Positions 36,351 to 48,902 of a stretch of DNA of 64,000 bases are shown here, one piece after another (position 1 is the stretch's first letter; the number at the start of each line of letters is the position of its first letter). Source of the stretch: Phytoseiulus persimilis (Eukaryota; Arthropoda; Arachnida; Mesostigmata; Phytoseiidae); assembly GCA_037576195.1 (NCBI GenBank), contig CM075102.1:41474745-41538744 (forward strand), read 5' to 3'. The translations under genes were made by a program, and so were the position numbers. The notes under the pieces are model-generated. The model saw only the letters and a program-made list of their open reading frames with translations, had not been told where the DNA came from and made no database searches.

Positions 36351-39300
36351 TCATATCATAGTGTGCTCAACGTTTGTGAACAGGAGAATGACTTCGTTCA
36401 GCAAGTGCTCTTCAGGTTCTCCATCGCGGACGAGGTTCAGGACACTCTGCACGAGACTCATGGTGGTGTCCATGCTCTTATTCGTGCATCTCAGCGTCCG
36501 ATCGGGCTGGAACGAATCCACTCGTGAGACTGCTACGTCCTCTATGAGATAAGTCGAAATGGGGACCGAGCCTTGATTACATACCAGTTCTGCGAGCCAT
36601 CGGTTCACTCTAGTGGGAACGGCGCCGAGCTTCTCACACGTCGTGTTGTCGATTTCACCCAGGAGCGAGCGCGTCCGTAGGCCAATGATGACCATCAGAG
36701 GGCCCACCATAGCACGGCGCTCACTGATTTGACACATGATTTCTTGAGCCAGCTGATCATGTCCGCTCGAATAGAGTTGGAGCTGTATAGGGAGGAGGGT
36801 ACTATATCGAGGTTTGTTCGCACAGATCATAAGATCAACTTCTCACAGTCGAGTGCCAAGCACCCGGAATACGGATGAACGGAAACGAAATTTCACGCGG
36901 CCTGATTCGCGGGGGACAGGGAGAGCGACGAACTGAACTGCACGGATGGCATGGGACGAACGGACAGAGGGCGCACACTCACCACATACTCCTTATTGAC
37001 GACGTCGGGATCTATGTCCCAGGAGTGAGCCAAGTCAACCAAACGCGACATCATTGTTTGGCATCGATTCAACTCTGCTGGATCGAACGTCTCTGGGAGA
37101 ACCTGTACACAGGCCTCGATGGATCGCCGTAGAAAGGTTGTTCGCAGATTTGACTGAGCCACATTGGCTGAAGTCGCCTGATTGTACCGGGTGTACACCT
37201 CACAGATATCCTCAGAAAGAGCGCTCTGGGCCTGAACAAGAACAAAATTTGCCAATTTAGTCTAGGACTAGGAAAAATGTGTATTTTCCTGACTCCTGCC
37301 GGGGATATTCCCAAATATGGCCTCGCGACACTCACAGCACTATCGAAGAGGGACAGCGGTTGAACATCGTCCAGATTGAATTGAACGCAATAAGTGAGGA
37401 TCGTGACAAGACTGTAATGGAGGTGGACTGTTTCCCGCAGAGCCTGTGGCAGGGAAAGAGCGCGTGAAACCAGCGAAGGATCCCCCTCTGAGAATCCTGA
37501 GGCGAGGCTCTCTTCTCGCGATAACGGACACAGCAGCTCAATATCTTCGCTAGGCAGCATACTCTGCAAGGGGAGATGTGATACGATGGTTTGGGTTCCC
37601 GAGTCAGGATGGTATCTTTGAGTTCAAGATGTCTAGTGGTTCAGAACAAAACAACATAGAAGCGGACACTATCTTACCTCAATTATCACATCGAGGATAG
37701 TAGAGCAGAAATTGAGGAAGTTAAGGAGTACGCACTTCCCAACCTGAACATGACGGACTAGCTGAGCATCTGAAAGGCTCCCTGTTTGCTCCATGATCCG
37801 CGCCATCGAAGTGACGCGAGATTGGAGGTGGGATTTCCAGATCATGTGGCATAGGCCCTCCTTGAGTTTGTATGCTTTTATGGCGCGTAAGTAGTCCAAA
37901 CACCAATTCAAAGGTTCGGCCTCTTCGTAACTCTTGTCCCAGAGGCAAAGATAGCTCCAACAACAGTTGGCCAACAGCGTCTCCAGCTGCAACGACACTG
38001 GGAACGTGATCCGAACGTCGCACAAAAGTTGCAGCGCAACGTCGAGATTGATAACAGGACTCTCCAATGACTGCTCCAAACACGGCGTGAGCGATGGCGG
38101 ATTATTGAGGGCTGTATTGAGGTGCTCATGAGTGAGACGTTGCTCGCATATCCACTGAGACACAATGTCGCTGATATGACCCTCAGATTTACGCAAACTA
38201 TTCAGAGAGATGGGGAACATTTTGGCACACGGGCGGTTCGATATTAGAGGATCAGTCACCCGACACCGGAGCAGAGCCGCAAGAGGAAGTATGCTTTGTA
38301 GCTGCTTGAAAAGGCCGTCGAATATTCTGCATTCGAGCGGTTCTTCCACCTCTTCGAGGAGGCTGTGTTTCTCAACTCCGAGAGCGCACCTCATCATATA
38401 GCTGGCCAGGATCGATGCGGGAACATTCTCGCTTGTGGAAATTTCCTCATAGACCAAATGCAAAAACGGTTCAAGATTCTCATCGTGGGCCCTCATCTCG
38501 ATGACGATGTTGCGGAGTGCCGTGTAAATTCTGGAGGTCCTCTCCTTGTCGCTCGCCATCGTGCTAAATAGCGACATCAGGAGGTTCTTGGTGACGGACC
38601 ACAAGCATAAATCTTGTTCAAGAAGCAGTCTGAAGAGGGTTTCGTCCGATGCGGCAGCACAAATGCATCTCGCGAGTAAATGCTGACCCTCCTCGTACTT
38701 CTCCGCGATGATCTTTGACCCTTTAGAATCGGAAAGAACAGCGAAACTGTTCAAGAAATCGCAGAGCTTCAGGTCTTTCAGGGACAGCTTTTCATCGTCG
38801 TCGTTGCCGAAATACTGGAAAGCATTCTGATAACGATCGAGGCTTTCGAGATCAGAACAAGGTGGAAGTTCGCTCAAATCGCCATAGAATGACTCGGAAT
38901 TTTCTTGGAGATGTTTGAAGACGGAGAGCATCCGCTCAATCTTTGACAAATTCTCCTGCAGCCTCTGTGTGGCTTTCCGCGCACCACGGAAGCTCTTGCC
39001 CTTCAAAGTTCGCAGGACGCACTGGATCAGGGTTTCGTCTAGGTTTTCGCAATCGCAAACTAGTTTCAGGATCTGTTGCAGCAATGACACTCTCTTGAAG
39101 CGCTTCAGCAATTTCTCGAATCTCGCAAGTCTCTCAGGACTGTACTCCGACAGGATCTGCCGAATTTCGGCGAGATCATCCAGATGACCCTGCATTTCGG
39201 CCAAGTCCTCGAATTCCAGCGCTTCAGAGAACGAAATGCGAACGTCGTACAGCACTCCGGTGTTGGTGATGAAGTACGCTTGACGATCTTCGGTCGGAAA

Positions 39301-41446
39301 GTCATCTTCGTTACCCGACGCGATGCTCCCCGAATCGTAAACCTGAGAAGAATCGTCTCTCAACGGTCAGATCATGCGAGAACTGAACTTGGGGGAAGAG
39401 CCGCCAGGGCAAATTCATGAGTTCTCTCAGCGAGAGGCGATCGAGGACAGTCTCACCAGAAAACCTGCGCTCCCCGGCGCGGTGAACGCCGTCACTCTCG
39501 TAGCCTTCCGGGTGTTCCACAATTCAAGTCGCATCGATTTGGCAGAATATATAACGAGAAGTTCGAGCGTGCGGCCAGAACTATCGAGAGAGCTTGAAGT
39601 TATCCAGCCGAGCTGCGCTTTACGATACCCTTTCATGACGTACAAGGGAGTACCTGCGGCGGAACGAAAACGATCTCTTGAAATTTGCAGGGCCCGCCGG
39701 GGTCTGGAATCGAGCTCAATTCTGGAAGCTGATCGATCACGACAGAAAACGACCTTCACCTTTGCTTGCGTCCATCAGAACAACTCTAGCCAAGCTGTCG
39801 ACCAGGGCGATGAACCGTTTGCTGGGCGAAACACACATGCTCGTACCCAAGCGATCTCGATCAAAAATACCGTGTTGGTGGAGAACATTGAGATTGGAGA
39901 TCTTGGGCTGGAGTTCGGCTTCGGTAGGTCCGCTAGACTTTGAGCCCCAAAAGGGCACAGTACTGAAGCCAATAAATTGATAACCATCATGAGATTCGCG
40001 AAGGACATGAGTGCTCCGGAAAAATAAGCCTGCTGCTACCAAAGTTCCTCACTCTGATAGCATCTTGGTGAACTTGTTAGCGACGGCTACTGCGATGTCG
40101 GAAACGAGGTTCGTGTGACTCGCTTCTCGGCTAACTGTCAGGTTGTAGAAGGGATCAGCGCCCACACTGGAAACCTGGAGGTTCATCGCGTTTGACAGCT
40201 CGCCGCGTACGGAATGTCGATCGATTGTGCACCTGGAAGGGAAACGAAATCAGTGACCTTCTCATCGAGCGTTCTCATCTCGGAGCGTCTCGCCAAACGG
40301 CCAAGCCGTTGTTCATGGGCGACGGGCCCACCTTTCTAGGAGATCAAAATGACACTCCGCACTCCCGTGGTGCGTCAAACTTATTTGTTGTGTGTTTTTA
40401 ACTTGTTGTAGGCGGAGGTGCTTCCAGTTCAACGGGGCGTTCTTCGTCGCCTTGTTCGAGGAAAGGAGAGCTGAGTTCAGATGACTCTCAAGCTCGGCGA
40501 CGAGTTCCCCGTAAACTACGACATCGATCGACGAACCTTCAAAGGAACCAAGAGAGGGGACAGTCAGAATTTGTGGCGAAAATGACTGATGCAGCAACAA
40601 ATAATTTTCCGATGGGTCGATATTGCTGACATCGACTCCGCTTACCCGACGATGCGTACACATAGCCCTGCAGGCTGGAGCTGAGGGAAGCGCAGATGCT
40701 CGATACGGGTTGGGCAAACAGCGGCTGACATATCAATAGCAAGCCTTCCTCGTTGTGGAAAAGAACGTTCCCGCTCTTCGTCCCCACCACCACACTGCAC
40801 CAGCTTCCTCCGATTATTGATGACTTCTTTGTGGCGACAGTTAGAAGATAAACACATGTTGCCCTATCAGAAACGATCCCAATGAGCTCAGTGCACGATT
40901 TCTCCTATTCTTCCCCCATGGGCACGCAGGATTCTTCTACCGTCCGAGTGCCTGCGTCTTGGCATAGCCGGTCAATGTTCAGCGCCTTACAACTCACTCG
41001 TCATCGGGCAAAGAGATCTTCCCATAGGGTTTGAAGGACTGCAGGCCGTTTTCTGGGGTCGTGTTCCTCCCAGTGAAAACTTCGACAGCTCCCTCGTTGG
41101 TCACGACGGCGAGCAGATTCTGTGACGGTAAATAACTCAAGCGCGAGGCGCATCTCTCTGGTTCGTCAACTGCCGAGGAAACTCTATTAGAGGAGTTATT
41201 CTACTTCTGATTACGAACATGGAAATTCAGATCCAATGAGATCACATATGCTGTGCACCGGATCTCGCGGATCGATCACAAAAGCAACGCCCTCGTGCCT
41301 TCATGCTTCCTAAGATCGCGATCCTCCCTCCGGTCTTTCGATCTGATCGGAGAGAAGAGTCCCGGAACTAAGTTGCAGAAACCTTTGGTGAAGTAACGTG
41401 CGCCGTCGAAGTTTGTTAGTGAGGCTTTGGGGTTCATGAAAGCCAT
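36351..41446 (-). CDS. RAB3GAP2: Rab3 GTPase-activating protein non-catalytic subunit
   Basis: Partner of Rab3GAP1; the heterodimer inactivates Rab3 in exocytosis and activates Rab18 at the ER. Exons: 41383-41446 (tentative first), 40998-41169, 40646-40863, 40332-40536, 40053-40232, 39760-39962, 39457-39653, 37678-39342, 37336-37563, 36983-37231, 36585-36782, 36351-36539; 1255 residues in one frame against about 1390 in human. An N-terminal beta-propeller region carries VVVGTKSGNVLFHNEEGLLL, MCVSPSKRFIALVDSLARV, KGYRKAQLGWI and LLVIYSAKSMRLELW; the helical C-terminal half carries QPLSLFDSA and LVDLAHSWDIDPDVV, all matching human RAB3GAP2 in order. The exon at 40332-40536 starts after TTCCTTTGAAG; an upstream CAG would add about 38 residues. 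The first exon fits by phase only. It is divergent from CIAPIN1, with start codons 490 bases apart. Confidence 0.9.
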
Positions 41447-41936
41447 TCTCAGTTTGGTCGGTTCTCAGAGATATTCAACTCGGAATCAACTTCTCGTGAC
41501 ACATCGGGGATTCTCCGTAGAGACTTCCGTATAGAAGTTCTTGTTTGTTCCAAACGCCTGTGACAAAGCGAACAGCTGAGACTTGTCTGGATCATCACCG
41601 TTTGCAATCATATGGTGAGATCGAAACGACTTAGCGGAGAACGAGGGCGCGAAGTTCGAAATTCTGAGGACGTTTGATCAATGGCGGAGATTTCCACGGG
41701 AAGCCCGTTATTCGTAACGATTGCTGCCGTATTCAATCACGAGAGAGATGTCTTGATAATCGAAACGGGGTTAACACAAAATTGGTGACGTCAGTCGCCC
41801 ATTCCAGTCGGCAGTCGGCGGCTGTTAGCTCTCAGGGTTGGTAAACACCGATTCACTTGACGTGCGCCAACAACTGACCGAAGTGTCGAGAATTATCTAA
41901 CCGATCCGTTGCTGACGCAATACCCAATCCAGGAGA

Positions 41937-42963
41937 ATGGAGCGCGTGTTGCCAGGTGATAATGTGCTCCTCGTGTGGAAGGGACAACCAGAGCTCAAGG
42001 CACTTGAGGAGTTCGTGGAGTCGGCGAAAAAAACCTCGGGCAAAGATGCAGCCGTCGAGAACATGGACATGTTCCAGGCTCGCGAGGAATATTTCGAGGT
42101 TGTGTTCGTCGGAGCCGTCACACCGCAGATGAGACTCTCGTTCGACGAGTGGAGCAAGGTTCTCAAATCGCTCAAACCGTCTGGGACGGTCGTTCTTTCC
42201 ACGACTGAGTCGGACGCTGCGGCCAAGCAACTGAAAATGAGCGGATTCGTGAACATTTCTGAGCCCAAGCCCATCACGGACGGAGTCGAAGTCATCGGGC
42301 AGAAACCGGCTTTCCAAGTCGGAGCCACGGCTCAACTGAACCTCAAGAAGAAAGTTTGGACAGTCGACGACGACGACGACGACATCGTAAATGAAGACGA
42401 TCTTCTGGACGAGAGTGACAAGCAGAAACCGTCGAAAGACGACCTCAAATGCGCGACCACAGGTAAGTATGTGGGATCATAGGGTTTGAGAGCCCAGAGC
42501 ACGGGTGCTCTCCGACAGCTCTTCCGTATAAGTTGCTTCAGTGAAGCCATGCGTAACGTCCGACGTTGCAATCTTCCAGGGAAGAAGAAGGCCTGTAAAA
42601 ATTGCACCTGCGGCCTTGCGGAAGAACTCGACAAGGAAGCCAGACTCAAACAGGCGGCTTCCGATCAGCCGAAAAGTTCTTGCGGGAGTTGCTACCTCGG
42701 TGACGCATTCAGGTGAGTTTCGTCCGAAATTTCCTCAAGACAGGACCGCGCGTGTCGATCTTGTCGACTCTGAACTTTGCTCGTCGATCTTCGAGAAGCA
42801 TCCCACGAATGAATGAATGAATCTTCTCGATCGAAACTGATGTAATTTCGATTCTAGGTGTGCTTCTTGTCCGTATAGGGGACTTCCAGCCTTCAAACCC
42901 GGAGAGAAAATCACGCTCGATTCGGATATACTCAAAGCAGATGCAAGAATCGAGAGCAGATGA
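41937..42963 (+). CDS. CIAPIN1: Anamorsin (CIAPIN1), cytosolic Fe-S assembly electron carrier
   Basis: Works with the diflavin reductase NDOR1 to supply electrons early in cytosolic iron-sulfur protein assembly; also known as an anti-apoptotic factor. Exons 41937-42462, 42580-42712 and 42858-42963 give 254 residues. The N-terminal part is the degenerate methyltransferase-like domain (start [14 protein letters not shown]), followed by an Asp-rich linker ([13 protein letters not shown]). Two Fe-S motifs are intact: [18 protein letters not shown] (the Cx8Cx2CxC site, split over exons 1/2) and [16 protein letters not shown] (CX2CX7CX2C, split over exons 2/3). It ends [14 protein letters not shown] and a short tail. 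The start ATG is the first in frame and gives the family's usual N-terminus. Confidence 0.95.
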
Positions 42964-43361
42964 GGAGAGTAGCTACAACCGTTGCTTCAGATCAAGGTCG
43001 GCGTGACCAATGCTGGAAATGGTTGCAGATGAATAGTGTACATGTAACGCCGGCAAGAGCACTTAGCAGTAGGCCGATAGGAGTTCTCGAATAAAAACGC
43101 GTCCTGTACGCGCTTCTTCAGAGTCATCCCATCATTGATGAATGTTCTCGAATTGAGCGATCCTACGACGAGATTGATGATGTATCTCATAACTTGATTT
43201 GTGAGTTTCCATGGTCCAATTTATTCTCCAAGGCTCCTGCTATTGATTGACATTCTTGGAACAACTTGGATAGAATTTTCATCCTCCAACTCGGGAAAAA
43301 AAAATCGAGCGGGAGAGGCTCTTGAACCTGTCGAAGGGCTCAGATTCCACGGGCGCGGCTT
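42964..43361. other. Intergenic region between CIAPIN1 and receptor gene 1
   Basis: The convergent 3' flanks of CIAPIN1 (+) and the first ionotropic-receptor gene (-). No gene or clear poly(A) signal seen; an A-run lies at about 43300. Confidence 0.4.
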
Positions 43362-45462
43362 TTATGGGACAACAGCTGATCCTGCTCGCTTCGGGATTCG
43401 CCGGTTTTCGCTTCTCACCTGCGAGCGCTTCCTCGAGCTCCTAAACCTGAATGTTAGAACTTCCGAGATCAGTCCGAAGATTCCAGCTCCGTAGGCGAAT
43501 CCAAAACCCGCCAAGCTCCTAAGAACGCTTTCCCCCCTGGCCCGACCTCGCTCCTCCAGGGGCGTAGATGCGCGAGTATACTCTCGCATTGATATGTTTC
43601 TGAGGAATATACCAGTCTCCATCAGGGTGCAGAATCTGAAATCAGTTGCTGGGAGGAGTTTGTCTCATTCAAGAGGCTGAAGCCCATGACCTTAACTCCC
43701 GAGTCCTATTAATGTGGTGTAACGCACAGTTGATCGAAGTAGGGAAGCGACACGGCGCCCCTAGAAGAAGCTGCTGCCATCAGGATGGTATCAAAGTTTT
43801 CGGGCGACGTTTGTAGTTGAGGATGGGCCTGAATTCCATCGGCTGCCGGGTGTATTCGCGCTCCGTCCGACAAGACGACCAGATGATTCTCTTGGAGCAG
43901 TCTCAGCTGACAAACGTCGAGACGTGATTTTGCCTCTCTATCCTGCAGCAATGCCGTTTGCAGACGCTCCGCCAGAGGAGAAGCCCACGTCTACAATGAA
44001 CAAGGAGGCAGAGTTATCTCAATGAGCCGGGGCAGACGAGAGCTTCGATCTGAAGACCCGGAGGACCCCACGCAGATTTGTCAATTCGAGAATCGAGAAT
44101 TTCGGGGTTTTCACTCTTTACCCGATCGAGGGGGCCTATACGCCCCTACCGGCTATCGCGTCAAGTCTCTACAGCTTGCCTCGACAGCGTTTTGTGCCAA
44201 CCCGTTCTCGTGAAGGCAGATCCTTGTGGGATTCCGTCGACTCAAAGCAGAATTGAGTTCATCGAGAGTCGAGATGACGGGAACTCGCGCTGGAGACGTC
44301 AGGAACGATTGTAGTGAAGCCATGTACCAATGAGCGAGCATGAAACTCAGGAGACTCCATATGAACAACGGAGTTCGAAAACACCGATCGGTTCGGCAGC
44401 CTGGAACAGAGTTCGACTCTTCGTATTGTTGAGCTAGCGACCCCCGGACGTGCGTGTTCCCCTCTGACCTTTTTGGAGGAATGTTCCCCACAATATCATG
44501 GCTATGGAGCTCAACGAAACCCGTATTCCAGCCAGCCGCGCTCTGAATCTCATGCTCAGACCACAGAGGCCTACGCTGAAGAGTAGGACCAGCCAAACCT
44601 GGAACAGGGGCACCGTTATTAGGAGACGTTGTTTCTCATTTGTGGCATATTGTCAGCGGCTGAGCAGCGGATTCCTTGGTCATACTTGATTAAAGAACGG
44701 ATTAGGCGACGCCACTCACTGCGAATCTGAAAGGTCGTATCAAAGCTGATGAGACGTCTTCGTAACCCCCCTTTCGCACTGCAAGCTTAACCCCTCCGAC
44801 GTAATAAGGTCGAGTGAATCCGAGGGAGTCGAAGCGCTCGTGAGTGATATGAATGTGAGCCAGAGCCACGTCATACGCGCCTCTTTGGATCTTGCCTAAG
44901 AAGCCATCAAAGTTCCCATCTTCGTTCCGCTTTCCGAAAGCTCCTCCGGCGAAATCCTCCTTCAGAACACTGGCAAAATAACGTGATTTGGGACATCAGA
45001 CTTATTTTCTCTTCGGAGCAATGCATCAGCGACATCCCGGCGACTCATAGGTGTGTATATTGCGAGTTTTCGGCGTGGGAGCATTTGAAACCGCACACCA
45101 CGGAGCTTTCCCGTGGACTTTTGAGCATTATTTGCGAGTTCCACCGTAAGGGGCGAACTGAATAATGGTGCTTGGAAAGTACAGGCGTGAATGAGGAGCC
45201 GGTCCGCACCGTGATCTGAAGTGGGTCTGTAGGAGATCGATGACCACTATCGGCTCGAAGTCGGTGCAATATTGAGTACTCATCTGTGGATGAACGGTAT
45301 CGCCTGTCTGCTTGAATGATGCTTTGAAATTCATTGCGCACGGAGCAATGAGAAAGGCCGACCCACAAGTCAGTCGAAGCGTGTATAACTCACAAAACTG
45401 CACGCGAGGACGACCGTCTTGTTGTACCAGTGGATGAAAAGTTGCAGTCGCTTCTTTGCCAT
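43362..45462 (-). CDS. Ionotropic receptor (variant glutamate-receptor family), copy 1
   Basis: A ligand-gated cation channel of the chemosensory IR class. Seven exons: 45394-45462, 45210-45283, 44720-44969, 44469-44598, 44180-44400, 43728-43990, 43362-43635; 426 residues. There is no amino-terminal domain, as usual for divergent IRs. Ligand-binding lobe S1 includes GNFDGFLGKIQRGAYDVALA and HITHERF...TRPYYVGGVKLAV; the first membrane segment is VWLVLLFSVGLCGLSM; a pore stretch precedes ILWGTFLQK; the third helix carries HWYMASLQSFLTSPARVPV, equivalent to the SYTANLAAFL gate; S2 follows (exons 5-7); the last helix is GFGFAYGAGIFGLISEVLTF. The intron after exon 5 begins GC (GTCGAG|GCAAGC), where copy 2 has GT. 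Ligand unknown. The short first exon is weak as a signal peptide, so an upstream exon may be missing. Confidence 0.82.
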
Positions 45463-46259
45463 GCTTCCTCCTGTGTATCGTGAGGGCTGGCTCGAGGAGG
45501 TGAAGGACATGGAGCTGGAATTCCTATCGACGCCGCCAACAGCGAGAGAAAGCCGCGCGGATCGAGGAGCCGCAAGTAAGGGGCACCGCGCTCAAATTCC
45601 ATCATCGAATCTCTCGGACGCAGGGATATGTCTGATTAGGAGAGCAGCCGCTGCTGCCATCGCCTCTATCCACCGATTTGTGATCGATAAGATCGCTGCT
45701 CCTGTGAAAACGCATGCATTTTCCCAACCGGACCTCACGCCAACAAGCAATAAGGATGTTCTCTCGTTTTGAAACAATTTCGATACAGAGGAGTCTACTA
45801 GAACCCTGTCCCTGGACCCTATCGGTGTCTCGCGCATCCTCGCATTCCTACTCGATACAAGGAGCCATTCACTCATCGCTCGCCCTATTCTCCCGCTCGA
45901 AACTGATGGATATACTGTGATGGTTTGAGCTAGATGTTCTATGTTTTCAAGTCGACACCCTTCCTCTCGTCGTTTCTCTGTTGCTCTTCGGAGTGGTTGC
46001 TTTCGTATTCCTTTCGGCGAAAAGCGTAGGGTGGACGTAATGGCAATCAGAACACATGCTTGAAACCTTATTCTCACGAACTCTTATGGAGAGTCTACAG
46101 CTCTTTGGGAGTGAAGTTCCTCCGTTTCACCGTTGCTAACGGCAACGTTGAAACGGGATAGGCTTTTATTTTAGAATGCTATCGCGTATCGAGAACTCGG
46201 CCCTCTCATTCGTCATTCACTGGGAAACTTGGGACATACGCCGCCGTCATTGCGGATAC
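45463..46259. other. Intergenic spacer between the two receptor copies
   Basis: About 800 bases between the start of receptor copy 1 and the stop of copy 2. A 161-codon minus-strand open stretch (45592-46077) shows no resemblance to the receptor or any other family. The promoter of copy 1 should lie here. Confidence 0.4.
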
Positions 46260-48456
46260 TTAGTTCAAGAGGGCTTGACACCTCGACAGGTTCCAATGAT
46301 CAGCGCCCGATGATAAATCGGACGCTGCGCGTAGTTTTTCCTGCCGCGGTTGACAGTAATAAGATGTGGTGCATGGACTCGAATCATCATCGCTTCGACT
46401 CGTCCACTCGCTTCCAGCGGTATCGGCCCGGAACCTGTTCGGAAGCCTCCTCCGCCGAACACGGTTGCGGCTTGACGGCTCACAGCTATTCTCTTTGAAA
46501 CGCGATCTTGAGGTCCTGAACCTATTCATCGGGATTTCGAAAACGAGCCAAAGTATCCCAGCTCCATAGGCGAACCCGAAAGCTTTCAAGCTCTTGAGGA
46601 TGTTGTCTCTCATTGGCTGTGATGGGCCATCCATAGGCGGGGTTGCGCGAATGTATTCTCCCATTGATCTGTGTTTGCGAAATATCCCCGTCTCTATCAA
46701 CGTGCTGAATCTGAAATTATCGAAAGTGGGGAGCGGTCACGAAGTTTCAAAGCGGCGAACTGTCAACGTCTGTAAATCGAATCGGTTCCCTATCACGCAC
46801 AGTTGATCGAAGTGTGGGAGCGATGCAGCTCTTCTGGAGGAAGCACCTGCGATCAATGTGGTGCCGAAGTTTTCGACTGACGTTTGTATCTGAGGATTGG
46901 CCATGAGCTCATCCGCTATCAGGTGGATCCGAGCTCCTTCAATGAGGGCCACGAGATGCATTTCTGTTCGTAGTCTCATCTTGCAAACAGCCAGACTCGA
47001 CTTCGCCTCCCAATCCTCGAGCAACGCCGACTTCAAACTTCTCGCGAGCGGAGAAGCCGACGTCTACAAGAGACGACTGCGTGAAAGTTGATTGTAATTC
47101 CAACTCCACTGTATGATTAGGTTGCAGCATCCGGCACCTTTAAACCTCTGAAGTAGGGCTTGCAGGAACAGGATGAATTCTCTCTGTGCTTCACCTCACC
47201 TCAACAAGGAGTTGCACCAAGCTGTCATTCTGCAGGCAGATCCTCACGGGATTTCGTCTATTTAGAGCCGAGTTTAGGTCATGGAGAGTCGAGACGACTG
47301 GAACCCGCGCAGGAGATGCCAGGAACGATTGCAGTGAGGCCATGTACCATTGCGCGAGCACGAAACTAGAAAGACTCCATAGTAGCAACGGAGTCCGAAA
47401 ACATCGGTGGGTCTCGGAACCTGGAACACATCAATCGTGACGGGTACATCCCTACAACCCTACCTGAGATGTTGACAGAAATCGAAGTTTTTCGTGAACT
47501 TTTTCGTTTCGAAGTTCGTTTGAGATCTGTCTCGAGCTCAGCAGCTTATCGACACTGAGTTTTTCTGCGAACCTTTCTGGAGGAATGTGGCCCACAAGAG
47601 CATTATTATCCAGCTCGGCGAGACTCGCAATCCGAAGGCTCGCGCTCTTAATCTCAAGCCCACGCCGCAGAGGCCGACACAGAGGAGGAGGGCGAGCCAA
47701 ACCTGGAATCAAAGCTCTCATAGCCAGCGTGACCGAACTCCTCTCACCATTCGGTACCTAAACTTCCGCTGAACCATGCGTGACAAAGCTGGGATGACAC
47801 GACGCCACTCACTTCGAGTTTGAATGGTTGGATCAAGGCCAATGAAACGTCCTGAAAACCTCCCTTGCGCACAGCTAGTTTGACTCCTCCGACAACATAC
47901 GGCCGTGTTAGTCCGACGACATTGAAACGCTCGTATGTTATACCGATGTGAGCTAGAGCAATGTCGTACGCACCATTTTGGATCTTGCCCATAAATCCAT
48001 CGAAGTCGCCGTCTGGTCCCTTGATCCCAAAGCCTCCTTCAGTGAAACCGACCTTCAGAATCCTACTGGGGAGAAAATTTCCGGAAAAACACGCGGATTT
48101 CATATCGATGGATCACTATCGTATTTTCTGACGTTCCTCTGAGCTCGCGAGCAGTGGCTCAATGATCCCTTGAGATAATGAATACTCAACCCACACCGGT
48201 GAGGAGATATGTACCTCGATCTGTAGAAGGTTCGCAAGAGGTCGATGATAACTCTTGGCTCGAAGTCGTTGCAGAATTGCGTAGTCATCTATGGTTTACC
48301 GAGCTTTCTAGTTAATTTTACATTCGAACTCACTGATCAAGTGCCGGAACGCAATACGGAGCAGCTTGAAAAAACAGAGCATCTATCACTCACAAAACTG
48401 CACGCGGCGATAACCGTTCTGTTGTACCAGTGGTCGAACAACTGCAGTCTTTTCAT
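46260..48456 (-). CDS. Ionotropic receptor (variant glutamate-receptor family), copy 2
   Basis: Tandem paralogue of the receptor at 43362-45462. Seven exons: 48394-48456, 48215-48288, 47813-48062, 47573-47702, 47200-47420, 46801-47063, 46260-46710; 483 residues. Exons 2 to 6 have exactly the same lengths as copy 1 (74, 250, 130, 221, 263). S1 contains GDFDGFMGKIQNGAYDIALA and YERFNVVGLTRPYVVGG; first membrane helix VWLALLLCVGLCGVG; gate helix QWYMASLQSFLASPARVPV; last helix GFAYGAGILWLVFEI. The cytosolic tail is about 60 residues longer than in copy 1 and rich in Arg and Ser. The corresponding exon 5 donor is a normal GT (GTTGAG|GTGAGG). The ligand and expression site cannot be told; it acts in the plasma membrane, probably with a co-receptor. 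Confidence 0.82.
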
Positions 48457-48902
48457 GGCGTCTATTCGAAATCTCGGATAGGACAATCGAATTTGCCCTC
48501 TCGAATCACTATTAAGTACGAGACTAGATGCGAGAGCTCGAATGGATCCAGGAATCGGCGCTCCGCTAAAGAGCTGAACCACGAAGAATTCGATTCGTGT
48601 TTTGGAGAACGCGGAATTTCCTTAGATCGATACACACATCAGCGATTGGTTGGCTCTCCAAAGGCACCTGCCACTTAAGCCTCTGAATACAATCCAACTT
48701 CGCATCGAATCGACGGGTGATCGTGCCGCATTCGGGTTTTGTTCGAGTGCTCTTGTCACAATGATTGTCTTGGAGGGGAACGCGATGAAGGAATCATCCA
48801 CAAAATGTCACACTCTCGTTGGAGTTATCACTCAGTTTATTATTTACAACCCGGGCGCGGTTTCTACAGTAACATGTTCGTTCCAATGGTCGGACCGGAC
48901 TG
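48457..48902. other. Intergenic region between receptor copy 2 and BUD31
   Basis: Holds the promoter of receptor copy 2 and the BUD31 3' UTR. A minus-strand AATAAA (TTTATT at 48836-48841) lies about 62 bases past the BUD31 stop. No gene recognised. Confidence 0.45.
48836..48841 (-). terminator. Poly(A) signal AATAAA of BUD31
   Basis: TTTATT on the plus strand, about 62 bases downstream of the BUD31 stop codon on the minus strand. Confidence 0.55.

Noticed and set aside
40537-40645. Alternative acceptor making a longer Rab3GAP2 exon (minus strand)
   Set aside because: A CAG near 40598 would add about 38 residues, but it lacks a pyrimidine tract and gives a poor alignment to the human propeller; TTCCTTTGAAG at 40537-40547 has both good tract and correct phase.
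45592-46077. 161-codon minus-strand frame between the receptor copies
   Set aside because: No similarity to the receptors or other families, no splice sites in phase with receptor exon 1, and composition typical of chance open sequence.
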